In this document: in pieces, positions 37,216 through 48,123 of the stretch
Numbering within the stretch: position 1 is the stretch's first letter
Layout: the number at the start of each line of letters is the position of its first letter
Origin: Streptomyces sp. NBC_01288
Lineage (GTDB): Bacteria; Actinomycetota; Actinomycetes; Streptomycetales; Streptomycetaceae
Length of the DNA: 64,000 nt
Direction: 5' to 3'
Assembly (NCBI RefSeq): GCF_035982055.1
Contig: NZ_CP108427.1
Coordinates: 620,001-684,000, forward strand
Position numbers and translations under genes: made by a program
The notes under the pieces: generated by a model
The model's input: only the letters and a program-made list of their open reading frames with translations
Told to the model about the DNA's origin: nothing
Database searches by the model: none

Positions 37216-38693
37216 CCGTCGTCACCGCCCTCCGTGCTCGGGGCCACCCGGAGGTCCAGGCCGTCGTAGCGGTGGGCGGGCCAGTCGCGGGCGTACGCGG
37301 GTGGGCGGCTGCCGACCGGTGTGATGTCGGCGACGGGCATGCGGCGCGCCGTCCGGTCGAGGGTCGTGCGGGACGTGTTGGCGTTGTGGCCCCCGGTCGC
37401 GGCCGAGGCGCAGCCCGTGTAGAAGGCGATCGGGATGGCGTCCTGGCCGGTGAGCAGGCAGGGCTTGCGTACGCCGAGGCGGTGGAGTTCGGCGGCGGTG
37501 CGGGACCAGTCGCGGTGCTGGGTGTTCGTGCGGTCCACCGTCCTTTCCAGGACGGCGAGTTGGATCGCCAGATGACCGGCGAGGCCGATCGCGAGCAGAG
37601 TCACCGCGAGCCGGCGCCATGCTCCGGTGGGTCTGGTGACCAGGTGGATCAGCGCGTCGGCGACCGGGATCGCCACCAGCGCGTAGGCGGGCAGGAGGAA
37701 GCGGGGAGCCGCGTATCCGATCATGAACAGGTACGGGAAGGCGGCCGTCGCGGCGCAGGCGAGGGGGACGGCGGTGGCCGTCGTGCGCCGCGCGCGGACC
37801 GCGACGACCAGACCGACGACGGCGAGTACGGGGAGCACGAGCCACCACACGTCGACCACGGGGTTGGGCATCTCCGCCGTGCACGGGCGGCACAGCGCGC
37901 GTCCGCCCAGGCTGCGCAACTGGTCGAGGACCGCGACATTCCAGCCCAGTCCGCCCTCGATCGCCGAGGCCTCGTGCAACCGCTCCGTCAGGCCGCCGTA
38001 ACTGACGTACGCCTCGATCACCCACTCCACGGCGCCGGACGCGAGCCCGGCGAGGAGGGCGACGAGCAGGCGCCAGTGACGGACGGCCACGAGGAACGCC
38101 AGCAGTGGCAGCGTCACCCAGACCGCGTCCGTCGGCCTCATCCACGCCATCAGGGACGCGCTCGCCACCAGGCCCCACAGGGCGGCCCGGTCGGAGCGGT
38201 CGGCCCGGGCGCGCAGGCAGCAGCCCGCGGCGGCGAGCGCGCCCACGGCGACCCAGTAGTTGGGCATGGCCTGGAGGCCGTAGAGGAGGGTCACCCAGAG
38301 GGAGGCGAACAGGGCGCCCGCCAGGGCGAGGACGCGGACCGGGAACAGGCCGCGCCAGGCGCGGAGTGCGAGGAAGAGGGCCAGGCCGGAGAGGACGGCG
38401 AGGTAGACGCGGAGGAGGGTGGTGGACGAGGACCAGGAGGTGATCGGGGCGACCAGGAGCGAGATGCCGCGGGCCCGGGGTGCGCTGAAGAAGGCGGCGG
38501 GGGCGTGCGCGCTGAGCTGGCTGACGTAGACGGTCTCGTCCCAGCCGAGGCCCAACCCGGGCCGTACGAGGACCAGTTGGGCCAGGGTGAAGGCACCCGC
38601 CACGGCCGCGAGCGGGTACTCCGAGCGGCGGGACGCGGTCGGCGGTCCGAGCCGTCGCGTCCTGGCGAGTGTGGCGTACGCGCTGTCGGACAT
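37212..38693 (-). CDS. GT-C-type membrane glycosyltransferase-like protein
   Basis: 493 residues with ten or more membrane segments. The first outer loop carries GLGWDETVYVSQ, where the Asp-Glu pair is in the position of the catalytic acidic residue of GT-C/GT39 enzymes (usually DE near the first helix). Such enzymes move sugars from polyprenyl-phosphate donors on the outer face of the membrane. The soluble C-terminal part (AELHRLGVRKPCLLTGQ) resembles other ArnT-like proteins. It heads a coupled operon with the repeat ORF and the flippase-like protein, which suggests cell-envelope glycan or lipid work. Confidence 0.75.
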   Translation of the reverse strand: MSDSAYATLARTRRLGPPTASRRSEYPLAAVAGAFTLAQLVLVRPGLGLGWDETVYVSQLSAHAPAAFFSAPRARGISLLVAPITSWSSSTTLLRVYLAVLSGLALFLALRAWRGLFPVRVLALAGALFASLWVTLLYGLQAMPNYWVAVGALAAAGCCLRARADRSDRAALWGLVASASLMAWMRPTDAVWVTLPLLAFLVAVRHWRLLVALLAGLASGAVEWVIEAYVSYGGLTERLHEASAIEGGLGWNVAVLDQLRSLGGRALCRPCTAEMPNPVVDVWWLVLPVLAVVGLVVAVRARRTTATAVPLACAATAAFPYLFMIGYAAPRFLLPAYALVAIPVADALIHLVTRPTGAWRRLAVTLLAIGLAGHLAIQLAVLERTVDRTNTQHRDWSRTAAELHRLGVRKPCLLTGQDAIPIAFYTGCASAATGGHNANTSRTTLDRTARRMPVADITPVGSRPPAYARDWPAHRYDGLDLRVAPSTEGGDDG

Positions 38694-38706
38694 TGCCCAC
38701 CCATCC

Positions 38707-38740
38707 CCCTACAGTTTGTAGGGTTTCCTGCACCCTACAG
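38707..38740. promoter_or_regulatory. CCCTACA operator-like repeats
   Basis: CCCTACA-GTT-TGTAGGG (38707-38723) is a perfect inverted repeat, and a third half-site CCCTACAG lies at 38733-38740. The cluster is 14-47 bp upstream of the GT-C gene start and is probably its operator. Confidence 0.6.
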
Positions 38741-38923
38741 CCAGTGGTTCTGAAGGCGGGAGCCAGGGAAAACATGGACAAACTACCTCGCGGCAGACGG
38801 AACTGCGGCCTGTGATTCAGCCAAGCGACTGACGGCCCCGCACGCTGCACGGCTCCTCGGCGGAGGCCCCCGCGCTCTCCAGGTCCACTTCCGGGGCGAA
38901 GCCGCAGGTGTCCTTCCCAGCGG

Positions 38924-40222
38924 TCAATTGGCCTGATCGCGTGCGTTGTTGAGCGCTGCGCGGATTCGCAGCCAGGTCGGATCCGCTTCCGTCGCGGTGT
39001 CCACTGTCGCCAGATCGTCCGATTCCCAGGTGCGGGTCCCGTCGGTCACCACGAGGTGGTTCTCCAGGTCGTCGCCGTCGGGAACCTCGGGGACCTCGGA
39101 GGTGGCGTCCAAGAACGCGGTGACCGCGGCCCTCGCCGTATCGGAGTGCGGGCCTCGGATCTTCGGGGAGTCGCCGCGCACGGACAGGAGGACAAGGTCG
39201 CCTCCCGCGCCGGCGACGACGAGTTCGCCTGCCGCCGTGCGGCTCAGCCCGGAGACCGGGGAGCCGGCCAGTACGTCGTGCGCGACCGCGGCCTCCGTTT
39301 CGAGGTCGACCTCGATGAGAGTCCCGGTGGGCGTTCCGACCCAGAGCACGCCGGGCTCGGGCCCGAACGCGATGTTCTGCCGTGACCAGGCGCGCATCCC
39401 GTCGAGCCACTCCTGCGGGTAGGGGTATCCCGGGCTGGGCTCGCCGAGCGTCGTCGCCAGGACGCGGCGCAGCGAGGGGAACGCGAACACCTCCAGCGAG
39501 TTCTCGTACGCGTTGCCTCGAACGGCGAGGTGGCGTCCGTCCGCGCTGAAGACCGGCGTCTCGTACCCGTCGACGTCCAGGATCAACGCCCGGCGCAGCA
39601 CCCGCATCGCGGCGGCGGGCGCGGTCTCGTGGTCGACCCGCGCGAAGAGCACGTACGTCGCGCCCTGATCGCTGCGCAGTGTCGCCACCAGTCCGCCACC
39701 AGGATGTTCCGCGATCCCGGTGTCCCAACGCGGGCCGGAACCGACCGTCCCCGACACCGGATCGAGGACGTCGGAACTCTCCCACGCGTTGTCCTCGTCG
39801 CCCGACGACGGCGTTGCCCACAGCGTCCGACCGTCCGGGCTGAACGCCAGACCGCGGTAACAGGCCGTACGGGGAGGCCCGTTCAGCTCGGCAGGTTCGG
39901 CAGGTTCGGCGGGTTCGGCCGGGGACCACCGCACCACCCTGCCCGCGCCCGCCACCATGAGCTGCGGCTCGTGCGGATGCCAGGCCACAGCGGGCGATTC
40001 CCGCGCCCGGTTCCGGTCGACGGCCTCGTCGTACCCACTCAACTCGGCGGCGACAGAGGCAAGTTCACGCAACCGACCCGCACCGCAGTCCCAGATGTGG
40101 ACCACCGGACGTTCCGACTCCAGGCCGGCGACGAGAGGAAGCCGTGGATGGCAGACCAACCGCCCGACCTTCCGCCCGCCACCGACTCGTACACGTGCCA
40201 CAGCCTCGACAACAGTCACCAC
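38924..40222 (-). CDS. WD40-like beta-propeller protein
   Basis: 432 residues, no signal peptide. Several blade-like segments are visible: LVCHPRLPLVAGLESERP, VAWHPHEPQLMVAGAGRVVRW, LAFSPDGRTLWATPSS and IAFGPEPGVLWVGTP. This predicts an intracellular seven-bladed propeller acting as a protein- or nucleoprotein-binding scaffold. A short AEP repeat (PAEPAEPAEPAE) sits after the second blade. It is divergent from the Ro60-like gene with 177 bp between, so a shared role is possible. GTG 40222 was chosen, with AGGG just upstream. Confidence 0.75.
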   Translation of the reverse strand: MVTVVEAVARVRVGGGRKVGRLVCHPRLPLVAGLESERPVVHIWDCGAGRLRELASVAAELSGYDEAVDRNRARESPAVAWHPHEPQLMVAGAGRVVRWSPAEPAEPAEPAELNGPPRTACYRGLAFSPDGRTLWATPSSGDEDNAWESSDVLDPVSGTVGSGPRWDTGIAEHPGGGLVATLRSDQGATYVLFARVDHETAPAAAMRVLRRALILDVDGYETPVFSADGRHLAVRGNAYENSLEVFAFPSLRRVLATTLGEPSPGYPYPQEWLDGMRAWSRQNIAFGPEPGVLWVGTPTGTLIEVDLETEAAVAHDVLAGSPVSGLSRTAAGELVVAGAGGDLVLLSVRGDSPKIRGPHSDTARAAVTAFLDATSEVPEVPDGDDLENHLVVTDGTRTWESDDLATVDTATEADPTWLRIRAALNNARDQAN

Positions 40223-40399
40223 AACACCCTAGTAAAGCCGGTGGAGGGCTTGTGGCCAGCTCTGTTACGGTCCTGGGGCCGGCCGCGGGACTCCGGTGCG
40301 ACTTCCGGAACCTGCCTATGAAGCAATGATTCGCAGCTCGTACCCCCATTCCCCGGCCGGCGTCCACAGCTACGGGGACAGCCACGGGGGAAGAGTCGG

Positions 40400-41839
40400 A
40401 TGGATTCGTACGGGGACCTCATCGCGGCCGACGACGTCCTGCTCTTCGTCAACGCGGCGATCACCTCCACCGGCCAGCGCGAATTCCACAGCGACGCGGG
40501 CGAGCAGCGGCTGTCGTTGGACTTTCTCCACGCGTACATGCTGGGGAACTACCGAGACCTGTATTCCGGTGTTCTCGCGCTCGACATCAACGACCACAAC
40601 GCGGTCCTCGTCATCCGGCACCTGCTGGAGACCGCCGGTGAGGCCACCGCCGACCAGCGGCGCAGCGAGGGCCGGTTGATCGCGGCCCGGCTGGCGACAC
40701 TGCCGCCGCAGCGCGTGTACGGGCTGTTCGACGCCCTGCGCCGGGCCCGGGTGAACAACCGTCGCTGCCGCGCGATCATGCGTGACTGGCTGTCCGCCCG
40801 CCCGGACGCGGCGTTCGACGCCGTGAAGTACCGCGGCGGCCTCAAGCGGGCCCTTCGTCACGCCCATCTCGCGCCCGCCACCGAGGAGTTGGGGACGTTC
40901 GTGTTCGCGCCCCACACCCGCAAGCGGTACGAGGCACCCCTCCTGGAGACCTGGCGCCGCGCGCACTACGAGCAGGCCGCACTGTACGAGCTGCCCTACA
41001 CGGCCGCCGAGGGCTTCGCCGCCAAGCACGGCATCCCCCGGAAGGTGTTCCTGGAGCGCATCGCCCCGCGGATGACCCGCCTGGAGACCCTACGGCTGCG
41101 GGAATCCGCGCACCGGATCGGCGTCACTGGGACACCGGCGGACCTGGCCCGGATGCCGCTGACCCGGTTGGCCACCTATGTGCTGTCGCTGCCGGTCGAG
41201 GATCGTCTGCTCCGGCGCGCCGAGCTGACCCACGCCCTGGAATCGGCCGCCGGCCGGGTCGCCGGACGGCACCGGGGAAGTTGGGGCAAGGTCACCGCCG
41301 TACTGGACGACAGCTTCTCCACCTTCGGCTCGGTCCACAAGCGACGTCGGCCACTGGCCGTCGCCCTGGCCTGCCACCATCTGCTCGCGGCCCTCGCCGA
41401 CGACTACACCGGGCTGTGGACGTCCGGGCTGACCGACGCGCTGCTGGCCCGTCCGTACGGTCCGACGCCGTTGGGCCGCCGGATCCTGGACGCGCTGGAC
41501 ACCGCGCCGTCCCGACTGGTGATCGTCTCCGACGGCTGGGACAACGCGCCTCCCGGCCTCGCCGGTGAGGTGCTGCGCGTCTTCAGGACCCGGCTCGACC
41601 CCGAGCGCCGCACCAGCGTCGTGCACCTCAACCCGGTCTACGACGCTGCCGACTTCGACGTACGGCGGCTGTCCCCGACCGTGCCCACCGCCGGTGTCCG
41701 TGACGCCGAGGACCTGCCCGCGCTGGTGGAACTCGCCCAGTTCGCGGAAGGCCGGACCGGCCTGGCCGAACTCATCACCTACATGGACACCCGGGCGACC
41801 CGCATGCTCGACGCCACCCACCAGGAGCGGTCGCGATGA
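40400..41839 (+). CDS. Ro60-like protein: TROVE-like helical repeat plus vWA domain
   Basis: 479 residues. The first about 290 residues are all-helical repeats (RVYGLFDALRRARVNNRRC, then AFDAVKYRGGLKRALRHAHL), like the RNA-binding TROVE ring of Ro60/Rsr. The C-terminal part is a von Willebrand A-type fold with a MIDAS-like DxSxS (Asp303, Ser305, Ser307 in LDDSFSTFG) and a second acidic loop VIVSDGWDN (Asp378). Ro proteins bind misfolded and Y-type RNAs and work in RNA quality control. GGGGGAAG precedes the ATG. The stop overlaps the next start as ATGA. Similarity is at the fold and motif level, so the call is probable rather than certain. Confidence 0.62.
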   Translation: MDSYGDLIAADDVLLFVNAAITSTGQREFHSDAGEQRLSLDFLHAYMLGNYRDLYSGVLALDINDHNAVLVIRHLLETAGEATADQRRSEGRLIAARLATLPPQRVYGLFDALRRARVNNRRCRAIMRDWLSARPDAAFDAVKYRGGLKRALRHAHLAPATEELGTFVFAPHTRKRYEAPLLETWRRAHYEQAALYELPYTAAEGFAAKHGIPRKVFLERIAPRMTRLETLRLRESAHRIGVTGTPADLARMPLTRLATYVLSLPVEDRLLRRAELTHALESAAGRVAGRHRGSWGKVTAVLDDSFSTFGSVHKRRRPLAVALACHHLLAALADDYTGLWTSGLTDALLARPYGPTPLGRRILDALDTAPSRLVIVSDGWDNAPPGLAGEVLRVFRTRLDPERRTSVVHLNPVYDAADFDVRRLSPTVPTAGVRDAEDLPALVELAQFAEGRTGLAELITYMDTRATRMLDATHQERSR

Positions 41840-42978
41840 CGACACTCGACCTGACCGGCCTGGCCACCCGTCCCTCCCAGGTCTGGGGCGGCGTCCGCCT
41901 CGTACCGCTCGTACGCGACGAGCCCGTCGTCGACCTCCGTCTGAACCCGCGCCTCTACGGCGACACGGTCGGCATCGTCGAGGTCGGCCCGCGGCATGCC
42001 TACGTCTCCTACGTCCCGCACGGCTTCGTCGCCACCTGGACCGGCGACGGCACACCGGCGGCCGCCTACGGCACCCAGCTCTCCGCCGACGCCGACCCGG
42101 TGCCGACCGCCACGATGGGCCTGCGCATCCACCGCAGGATGGCCCGCCGCGAGGCCAAGCACCGCCTGCGGTTCCTCCCCATGCACCTCGCGCTGGAGGG
42201 CTACCTGGCACTGCACTTCGGCGGCCCGACGATCGCCTGGGAGGAATGGTCGCAGCGCGCGATCCGCCAAGGCCTCTCCCCGCGCGTCGAGGAGGCCTAC
42301 GCGGGTGCCGAAGTGCGCGGTCTCGCCGACGCGTTGCGCGTCTTCGAGATCCACCCCGGCCAGTGCGGCGTGCTGGTCTACGTCTCGGACGCGTTGGCGG
42401 CCTCGTTCGTGGTCCCGCATCCCGAGGACTACCGGGCGCTGCACTCGTCGCTCCTCCAGGACCTGTACGGCGAACTGATCCACCACTACGCCCTGTTGAT
42501 GCCGCCGGTACAGGACTTCTGGGCCCGTGTCCCCGACGCGGGGATCCGCTCCCTGGCCGATCTGCGCACGGCGGTCGCCGAACAGGAGCGCGGCTGGGCC
42601 CAGTTCCACGACTCCACCATGGCGGCCGAGCTGCTGGAGCAGGAGCACACCTGGCAGTCGGTCCACCGGATGGGGCGTTTCACCCTCTCCCGCTTCCTGC
42701 CGCGGTTCCGCCCCAAGCAGGGCAACCACATCGGCGAGGCCATCACCGACGACAGCGGCCGGATCACCTACCTCAAGACATTCCGCCTCTCGGAGAGCCA
42801 GGTCCGCCGCGGACACCTCCTCAGCAGACTCGCCGCCCACGACTGGCACCTCGCGGACACCGCGGCCGAACTCGGCCTCAGCGCCGATCAGTTGGGCCTA
42901 CGGCTGGAGTCCGCCGGTTTCGGCTTCCTGCTCCGCCAGGACGTCCTGGACGGATACCGGAAGCAGCACCGGACCTGA
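41836..42978 (+). CDS. ARPP-like protein with C-terminal helix-turn-helix
   Basis: 380 residues. The start (LATRPSQVWGGVRLVPLVRD and VVDLRLNPRLYG) resembles ARPP-type domains, a family noted in conflict and RNA-repair gene neighbourhoods. The middle includes HRRMARREAKHRLRFLPMH and a long acidic helical part. The C-terminal about 40 residues (LLSRLAAHDWHLADTAAELG) look like a Fis-type helix-turn-helix. It is translationally coupled to the Ro60-like gene (ATGA), so the two proteins probably act together. The family call is tentative; no catalytic residues can be named. Confidence 0.55.
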   Translation: MTTLDLTGLATRPSQVWGGVRLVPLVRDEPVVDLRLNPRLYGDTVGIVEVGPRHAYVSYVPHGFVATWTGDGTPAAAYGTQLSADADPVPTATMGLRIHRRMARREAKHRLRFLPMHLALEGYLALHFGGPTIAWEEWSQRAIRQGLSPRVEEAYAGAEVRGLADALRVFEIHPGQCGVLVYVSDALAASFVVPHPEDYRALHSSLLQDLYGELIHHYALLMPPVQDFWARVPDAGIRSLADLRTAVAEQERGWAQFHDSTMAAELLEQEHTWQSVHRMGRFTLSRFLPRFRPKQGNHIGEAITDDSGRITYLKTFRLSESQVRRGHLLSRLAAHDWHLADTAAELGLSADQLGLRLESAGFGFLLRQDVLDGYRKQHRT

Positions 42979-42984
42979 GGCGCT

Positions 42985-43059
42985 CGCGGCGGCACCGTCC
43001 GGGACGCCGAAGCCGAGAAGCGGCATCTCCATGCCGCTGTTCAGGGTCACGTACCGCAT
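42985..43059 (-). pseudogene. Aldo-keto reductase 5' remnant
   Basis: From ATG 43059, with AAAGGG upstream, the frame encodes MRYVTLNSGMEMPLLGFGV, the characteristic first strand of an aldo-keto reductase. Similarity ends after about 20-25 residues and the frame runs into the antisense of the ARPP-like gene. It lies 38 bp downstream of the alcohol dehydrogenase gene in the same direction, so it is probably the start of a lost second operon gene. Confidence 0.6.
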
Positions 43060-43097
43060 GGGGGACGTCCCTTTGCTGTGCGGGCGCGGCTGCTGGG

Positions 43098-45188
<2,091 letters not shown>

Positions 45189-45370
45189 TCACTCCCGCCC
45201 TGCCCGGCGACTCGTGTCTGTCGGGCCCCCGGCGGGATCCGGGGCGTCGGTGTCTTGCCCCTTCAGCTTCGCCCGGACGGGGCCCCCGTGGCAGGGCGGG
45301 ATCTTCGGGGGTAGTGACAGGACCCCCCTCCCACCGGCTCACCGGAACGGGTGCGGGTGAGACTGGAGTC

Positions 45371-46282
45371 ATGCCATCCGAGAGCGCGCACAGCGAGGGC
45401 GCCGAGCTGGGCCGCTATCTGCGCGCCCGCCGCACCCAGACCAGCCCCGCACACGTCGGCCTCACGGTCGGCGCCGGCATCCGGCGCACCCCCGGCCTGC
45501 GCCGCGAGGAGCTGGCCACCCTCTCCGGCATCAGCATCGACTACTACGTACGGCTCGAACGCGGCAAGGAGACCCGCCCCAGCCCCGCCGTCCTCGACGC
45601 GCTCGCCCGCGCCCTGCACATGGACGACCAGGAGCACCAGCACCTGCGCGAGCTCGCCGCCCGCGCGGCCCGCTACGCCCCCGAACCGCCGCCCGCGCCC
45701 AGCCGTACCGTGCGCCCCCATCTCAAGCTGCTGATCGAATCCCTGCGCCCGAACCCGGCGTTGGTCATGAGCCGCAGCACGGACGTGCTGGCCTGGAACC
45801 CCGGCGGTCTGGCCCTGTACGCGGGCCTGGAGGAGTGGCCGGCCAAGCACCGCAACCTCGCCCGCTATCTCTTCCTGCACCCAGCGGCCCGTGACCTGTT
45901 CGCCGACAACTGGGACCGGCAGATCACCGGCTGCGTCGCGCGCCTGCGCGCCATCGCCGGCACCGCCCCGGACGCACCCGACCTCACCAATCTCGTCGGC
46001 GAACTGCTGCTGAAAAGCCCCGACTTCGCCGGGCTGTGGGAGCGCTACGAGGTGACCGGACGCAAGCCCGTGCAGAAGACGTTCCACCACCCCCAGGTCG
46101 GCACCCTCACCCTCACCTCGCAGTCCCTGCACATCGAAGGCACCCCCGGCCAGCGCATCACCGTCTACACCGCGGAACCCGGCAGCTCCGACCACGACGC
46201 CCTGCTCCTGCTCGACATGACCGCGCCCCGGCCCACCGGACATCCTGTCCCCGCCCCCAAAGCCACCGGCCAGCGGCCGTAG
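45371..46282 (+). CDS. XRE-family regulator with MmyB-like ligand domain
   Basis: 303 residues. The N-terminal helix-turn-helix is TPGLRREELATLSGISIDYY followed by VRLERGKETRPSPAVLDAL. The C-terminal two thirds form an MmyB-like ligand-binding domain (VMSRSTDVLAWNPGGLALY, then KTFHHPQVGTLTLTSQ). Members often lie divergent to a short-chain dehydrogenase or aldo-keto reductase and control it; here the divergent partner is the reductase/dehydrogenase pair, 218 bp away. ATG 45371 is the first start in the frame that gives the family start. Confidence 0.9.
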   Translation: MPSESAHSEGAELGRYLRARRTQTSPAHVGLTVGAGIRRTPGLRREELATLSGISIDYYVRLERGKETRPSPAVLDALARALHMDDQEHQHLRELAARAARYAPEPPPAPSRTVRPHLKLLIESLRPNPALVMSRSTDVLAWNPGGLALYAGLEEWPAKHRNLARYLFLHPAARDLFADNWDRQITGCVARLRAIAGTAPDAPDLTNLVGELLLKSPDFAGLWERYEVTGRKPVQKTFHHPQVGTLTLTSQSLHIEGTPGQRITVYTAEPGSSDHDALLLLDMTAPRPTGHPVPAPKATGQRP

Positions 46283-46617
46283 GCGGCCTGCGCCCCGGCC
46301 CGCTCCCTCGGGCGGCCGGGATCGTTGTCGAAAACCCCGGTCGGATGTCGGAGGACGACTTCCGGCGTGGCGCCAGGACATGCGGGGCGTGCCTGTACCT
46401 TGATCGCGTCGAAACGCCGACGTCCGGAGTGCCGAACGGTCACGCCGGGAACAGCCGGTCCATCCGCCACGGTTGCACCCGTCGAGGGACCGGCGCCGCA
46501 CGGGCGGGGAACACGGAGACCACAAGGTCGTCCGCCCCACCGGGTTCCGGGCCCCGGGATCGCGGTACGCCCGCCGCGCACTCGAACCACGACGTATTTC
46601 CGCAGGAGGACTTTTTC
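46283..46617. other. 335-bp gap between the XRE and PIG-L genes
   Basis: No gene is supported here. One frame is open through the gap in phase with the PIG-L gene (from ATG 46345), but its translation is Arg/Gly/Thr-rich with no family character, and the PIG-L ATG has a much better ribosome-binding site. I saw no strong hairpin or repeat. Confidence 0.5.
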
Positions 46618-47451
46618 ATGACTGACCGGCCCTTGACGCTCATGGCTGTGCACGCCCACCCCGACGACGAAGCCACCAGCACCGGAGGGGTCCTCGCGCG
46701 GTATGCGGCGGAAGGCATCCGCACGGTGCTCGTGACGTGTACCGACGGCAGTTGCGGTGACGGACCGGGGGGTGTCAAGCCGGGCGATCCCGGCCACGAC
46801 CCGGCTGCGGTCACCGTCATGCGCCGTCAGGAACTCGAAGCGAGCTGTGACGTCCTGAAGATCAGCGATCTGGAGACGCTGGACTACGCCGACTCCGGAA
46901 TGATGGGCTGGCCGAGCAACGACGCCCCCGGATCCTTCTGGCAGACCCCCGTGCGGGAAGGCGCGGCCCGGCTCGCCGACCTCATGCGGCACTACCGACC
47001 CGATGTGGTCGTCACCTACGACGAGAACGGCTTCTACGGCCACCCCGACCACATCCAGGCCCACCGCATCACGATGGCGGCGGTGGAGATGAGCGGGCTG
47101 ACACCGAAGGTGTACTGGACGACGATGCCCCGCTCGGGGATGCGGCGGTTCGGCGAGATCATGCGCGAGTTCCATCCGGAGATGCCGGAGCCGGACCCCG
47201 CCGAGGCCGCCGAGATGGCCAAGATGGGCCTCCCCGACGACGAGATCACCACCTGGGTGGACACCACCGCGTTCAGCGGCCAGAAGTTCGACTCGCTGGC
47301 CGCGCACGCCAGTCAGGGCGACAACATCTTCTTCCTCAAGCTGGGCAAGGAGAGGTTCGGCGAGCTGATGGGCGTCGAGACCTTCGTCCGCGTCCAGGAC
47401 ACCACCGACGCGGCCCTACCCGAGAACGACCTCTTCGCCGGACTGCGCTGA
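46618..47451 (+). CDS. PIG-L family deacetylase (mycothiol S-conjugate amidase-like)
   Basis: 277 residues. The zinc motif AHPDDEAT (His14, Asp16, Asp17 region) at the start and the second metal region GHPDHIQAH are complete. The internal stretch TCTDGSCGDGPGGVKPG is typical of the Mca/MshB branch of actinobacteria. Such enzymes hydrolyse mycothiol conjugates or GlcNAc-inositol amides in the cytoplasm and serve detoxification. The closest family name is mycothiol amidase-like; a different N-acyl sugar substrate is possible. CAGGAGGAC lies just before the ATG. Confidence 0.88.
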   Translation: MTDRPLTLMAVHAHPDDEATSTGGVLARYAAEGIRTVLVTCTDGSCGDGPGGVKPGDPGHDPAAVTVMRRQELEASCDVLKISDLETLDYADSGMMGWPSNDAPGSFWQTPVREGAARLADLMRHYRPDVVVTYDENGFYGHPDHIQAHRITMAAVEMSGLTPKVYWTTMPRSGMRRFGEIMREFHPEMPEPDPAEAAEMAKMGLPDDEITTWVDTTAFSGQKFDSLAAHASQGDNIFFLKLGKERFGELMGVETFVRVQDTTDAALPENDLFAGLR

Positions 47452-47612
47452 CCCACCCGGCCGCGATCGAGGGCGTCACACCCCGGGAGGCTTGTCCGCG
47501 CGGGTTCCGCTCCGGCGGCTCGCGTCCCGGGGGCGTCCGTCGTCTGCCCCACGGCCTCTCGGTCCTGCGCTGAACACCGCCGCGACGCGAACGGGGAGTC
47601 GACCCATGCGCA

Positions 47613-48083
47613 GTGACACTCAGCGGGCGCAACCGCAGGCAACTCATCAAGGACGCCGCGGAGTTGTTCGAGAACTCACCAACTCCCGTCAGCCTGACCG
47701 AGATCGCCAAGCGCGCCGAGGCGGCCTACCTGCACTTCTCCCCCGTCCAGGACGTCCTGCACGCCTTCCGCGCCCAAGTCGGCTCAGAACTACGGAACTT
47801 CAGCGCGGAGCAGACCACCCGGGGCATGCAGCACCTCGAAACGGTGTCCCGTCACCAGGTATCGCTCGTCCTCGAACACGGCACCGCCATGGCCCAGACG
47901 CGCTCGCACCGCGGTTACCTGGAGCGGCTGCGCGAGAACACCGGCCACCTCGCTCCCCAGGCGGAGTCGCTCACCGAACCCCTCCGCCGGACCACCGAGG
48001 ACGAGACGGCGTCCCGCCTCGTGGCCACACTGCGCGGCGCCCTCAGCGGCTGGTCCACGGCACCTGCGCGCAAGTACGACTGA
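47613..48083 (+). CDS. TetR-like protein with shortened DNA-recognition helix
   Basis: 156 residues from GTG 47613. The N-terminus is TetR-like (RRQLIKDAAELFENSPTPVS, then LTEIAKRAEAAYLHFSPVQD). A normal TetR reads about five more residues between EIAKRAE and AY.HF (of the kind VSTAT), the core of the recognition helix. That deletion should impair normal DNA binding. The ligand domain is also short, about 105 residues. It may be a decaying regulator or one that acts by protein contact. It lies between the PIG-L gene and the LacI gene of module 2. Confidence 0.6.
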   Translation: MTLSGRNRRQLIKDAAELFENSPTPVSLTEIAKRAEAAYLHFSPVQDVLHAFRAQVGSELRNFSAEQTTRGMQHLETVSRHQVSLVLEHGTAMAQTRSHRGYLERLRENTGHLAPQAESLTEPLRRTTEDETASRLVATLRGALSGWSTAPARKYD

Positions 48084-48123
48084 CGTCCGGAACTGCTCGC
48101 AGGATCCCAACTCGCCAAAGAAC

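Noticed and set aside
40223..40399. A Y RNA or tRNA-like gene beside the Ro60-like gene
   Set aside because: No recognisable T-loop or complete cloverleaf; kept only as a low-interest search region.
46345..46617. N-terminal extension of the PIG-L protein to ATG 46345
   Set aside because: The added residues lack family similarity and the ATG at 46618 has an excellent ribosome-binding site and begins directly with the family start.
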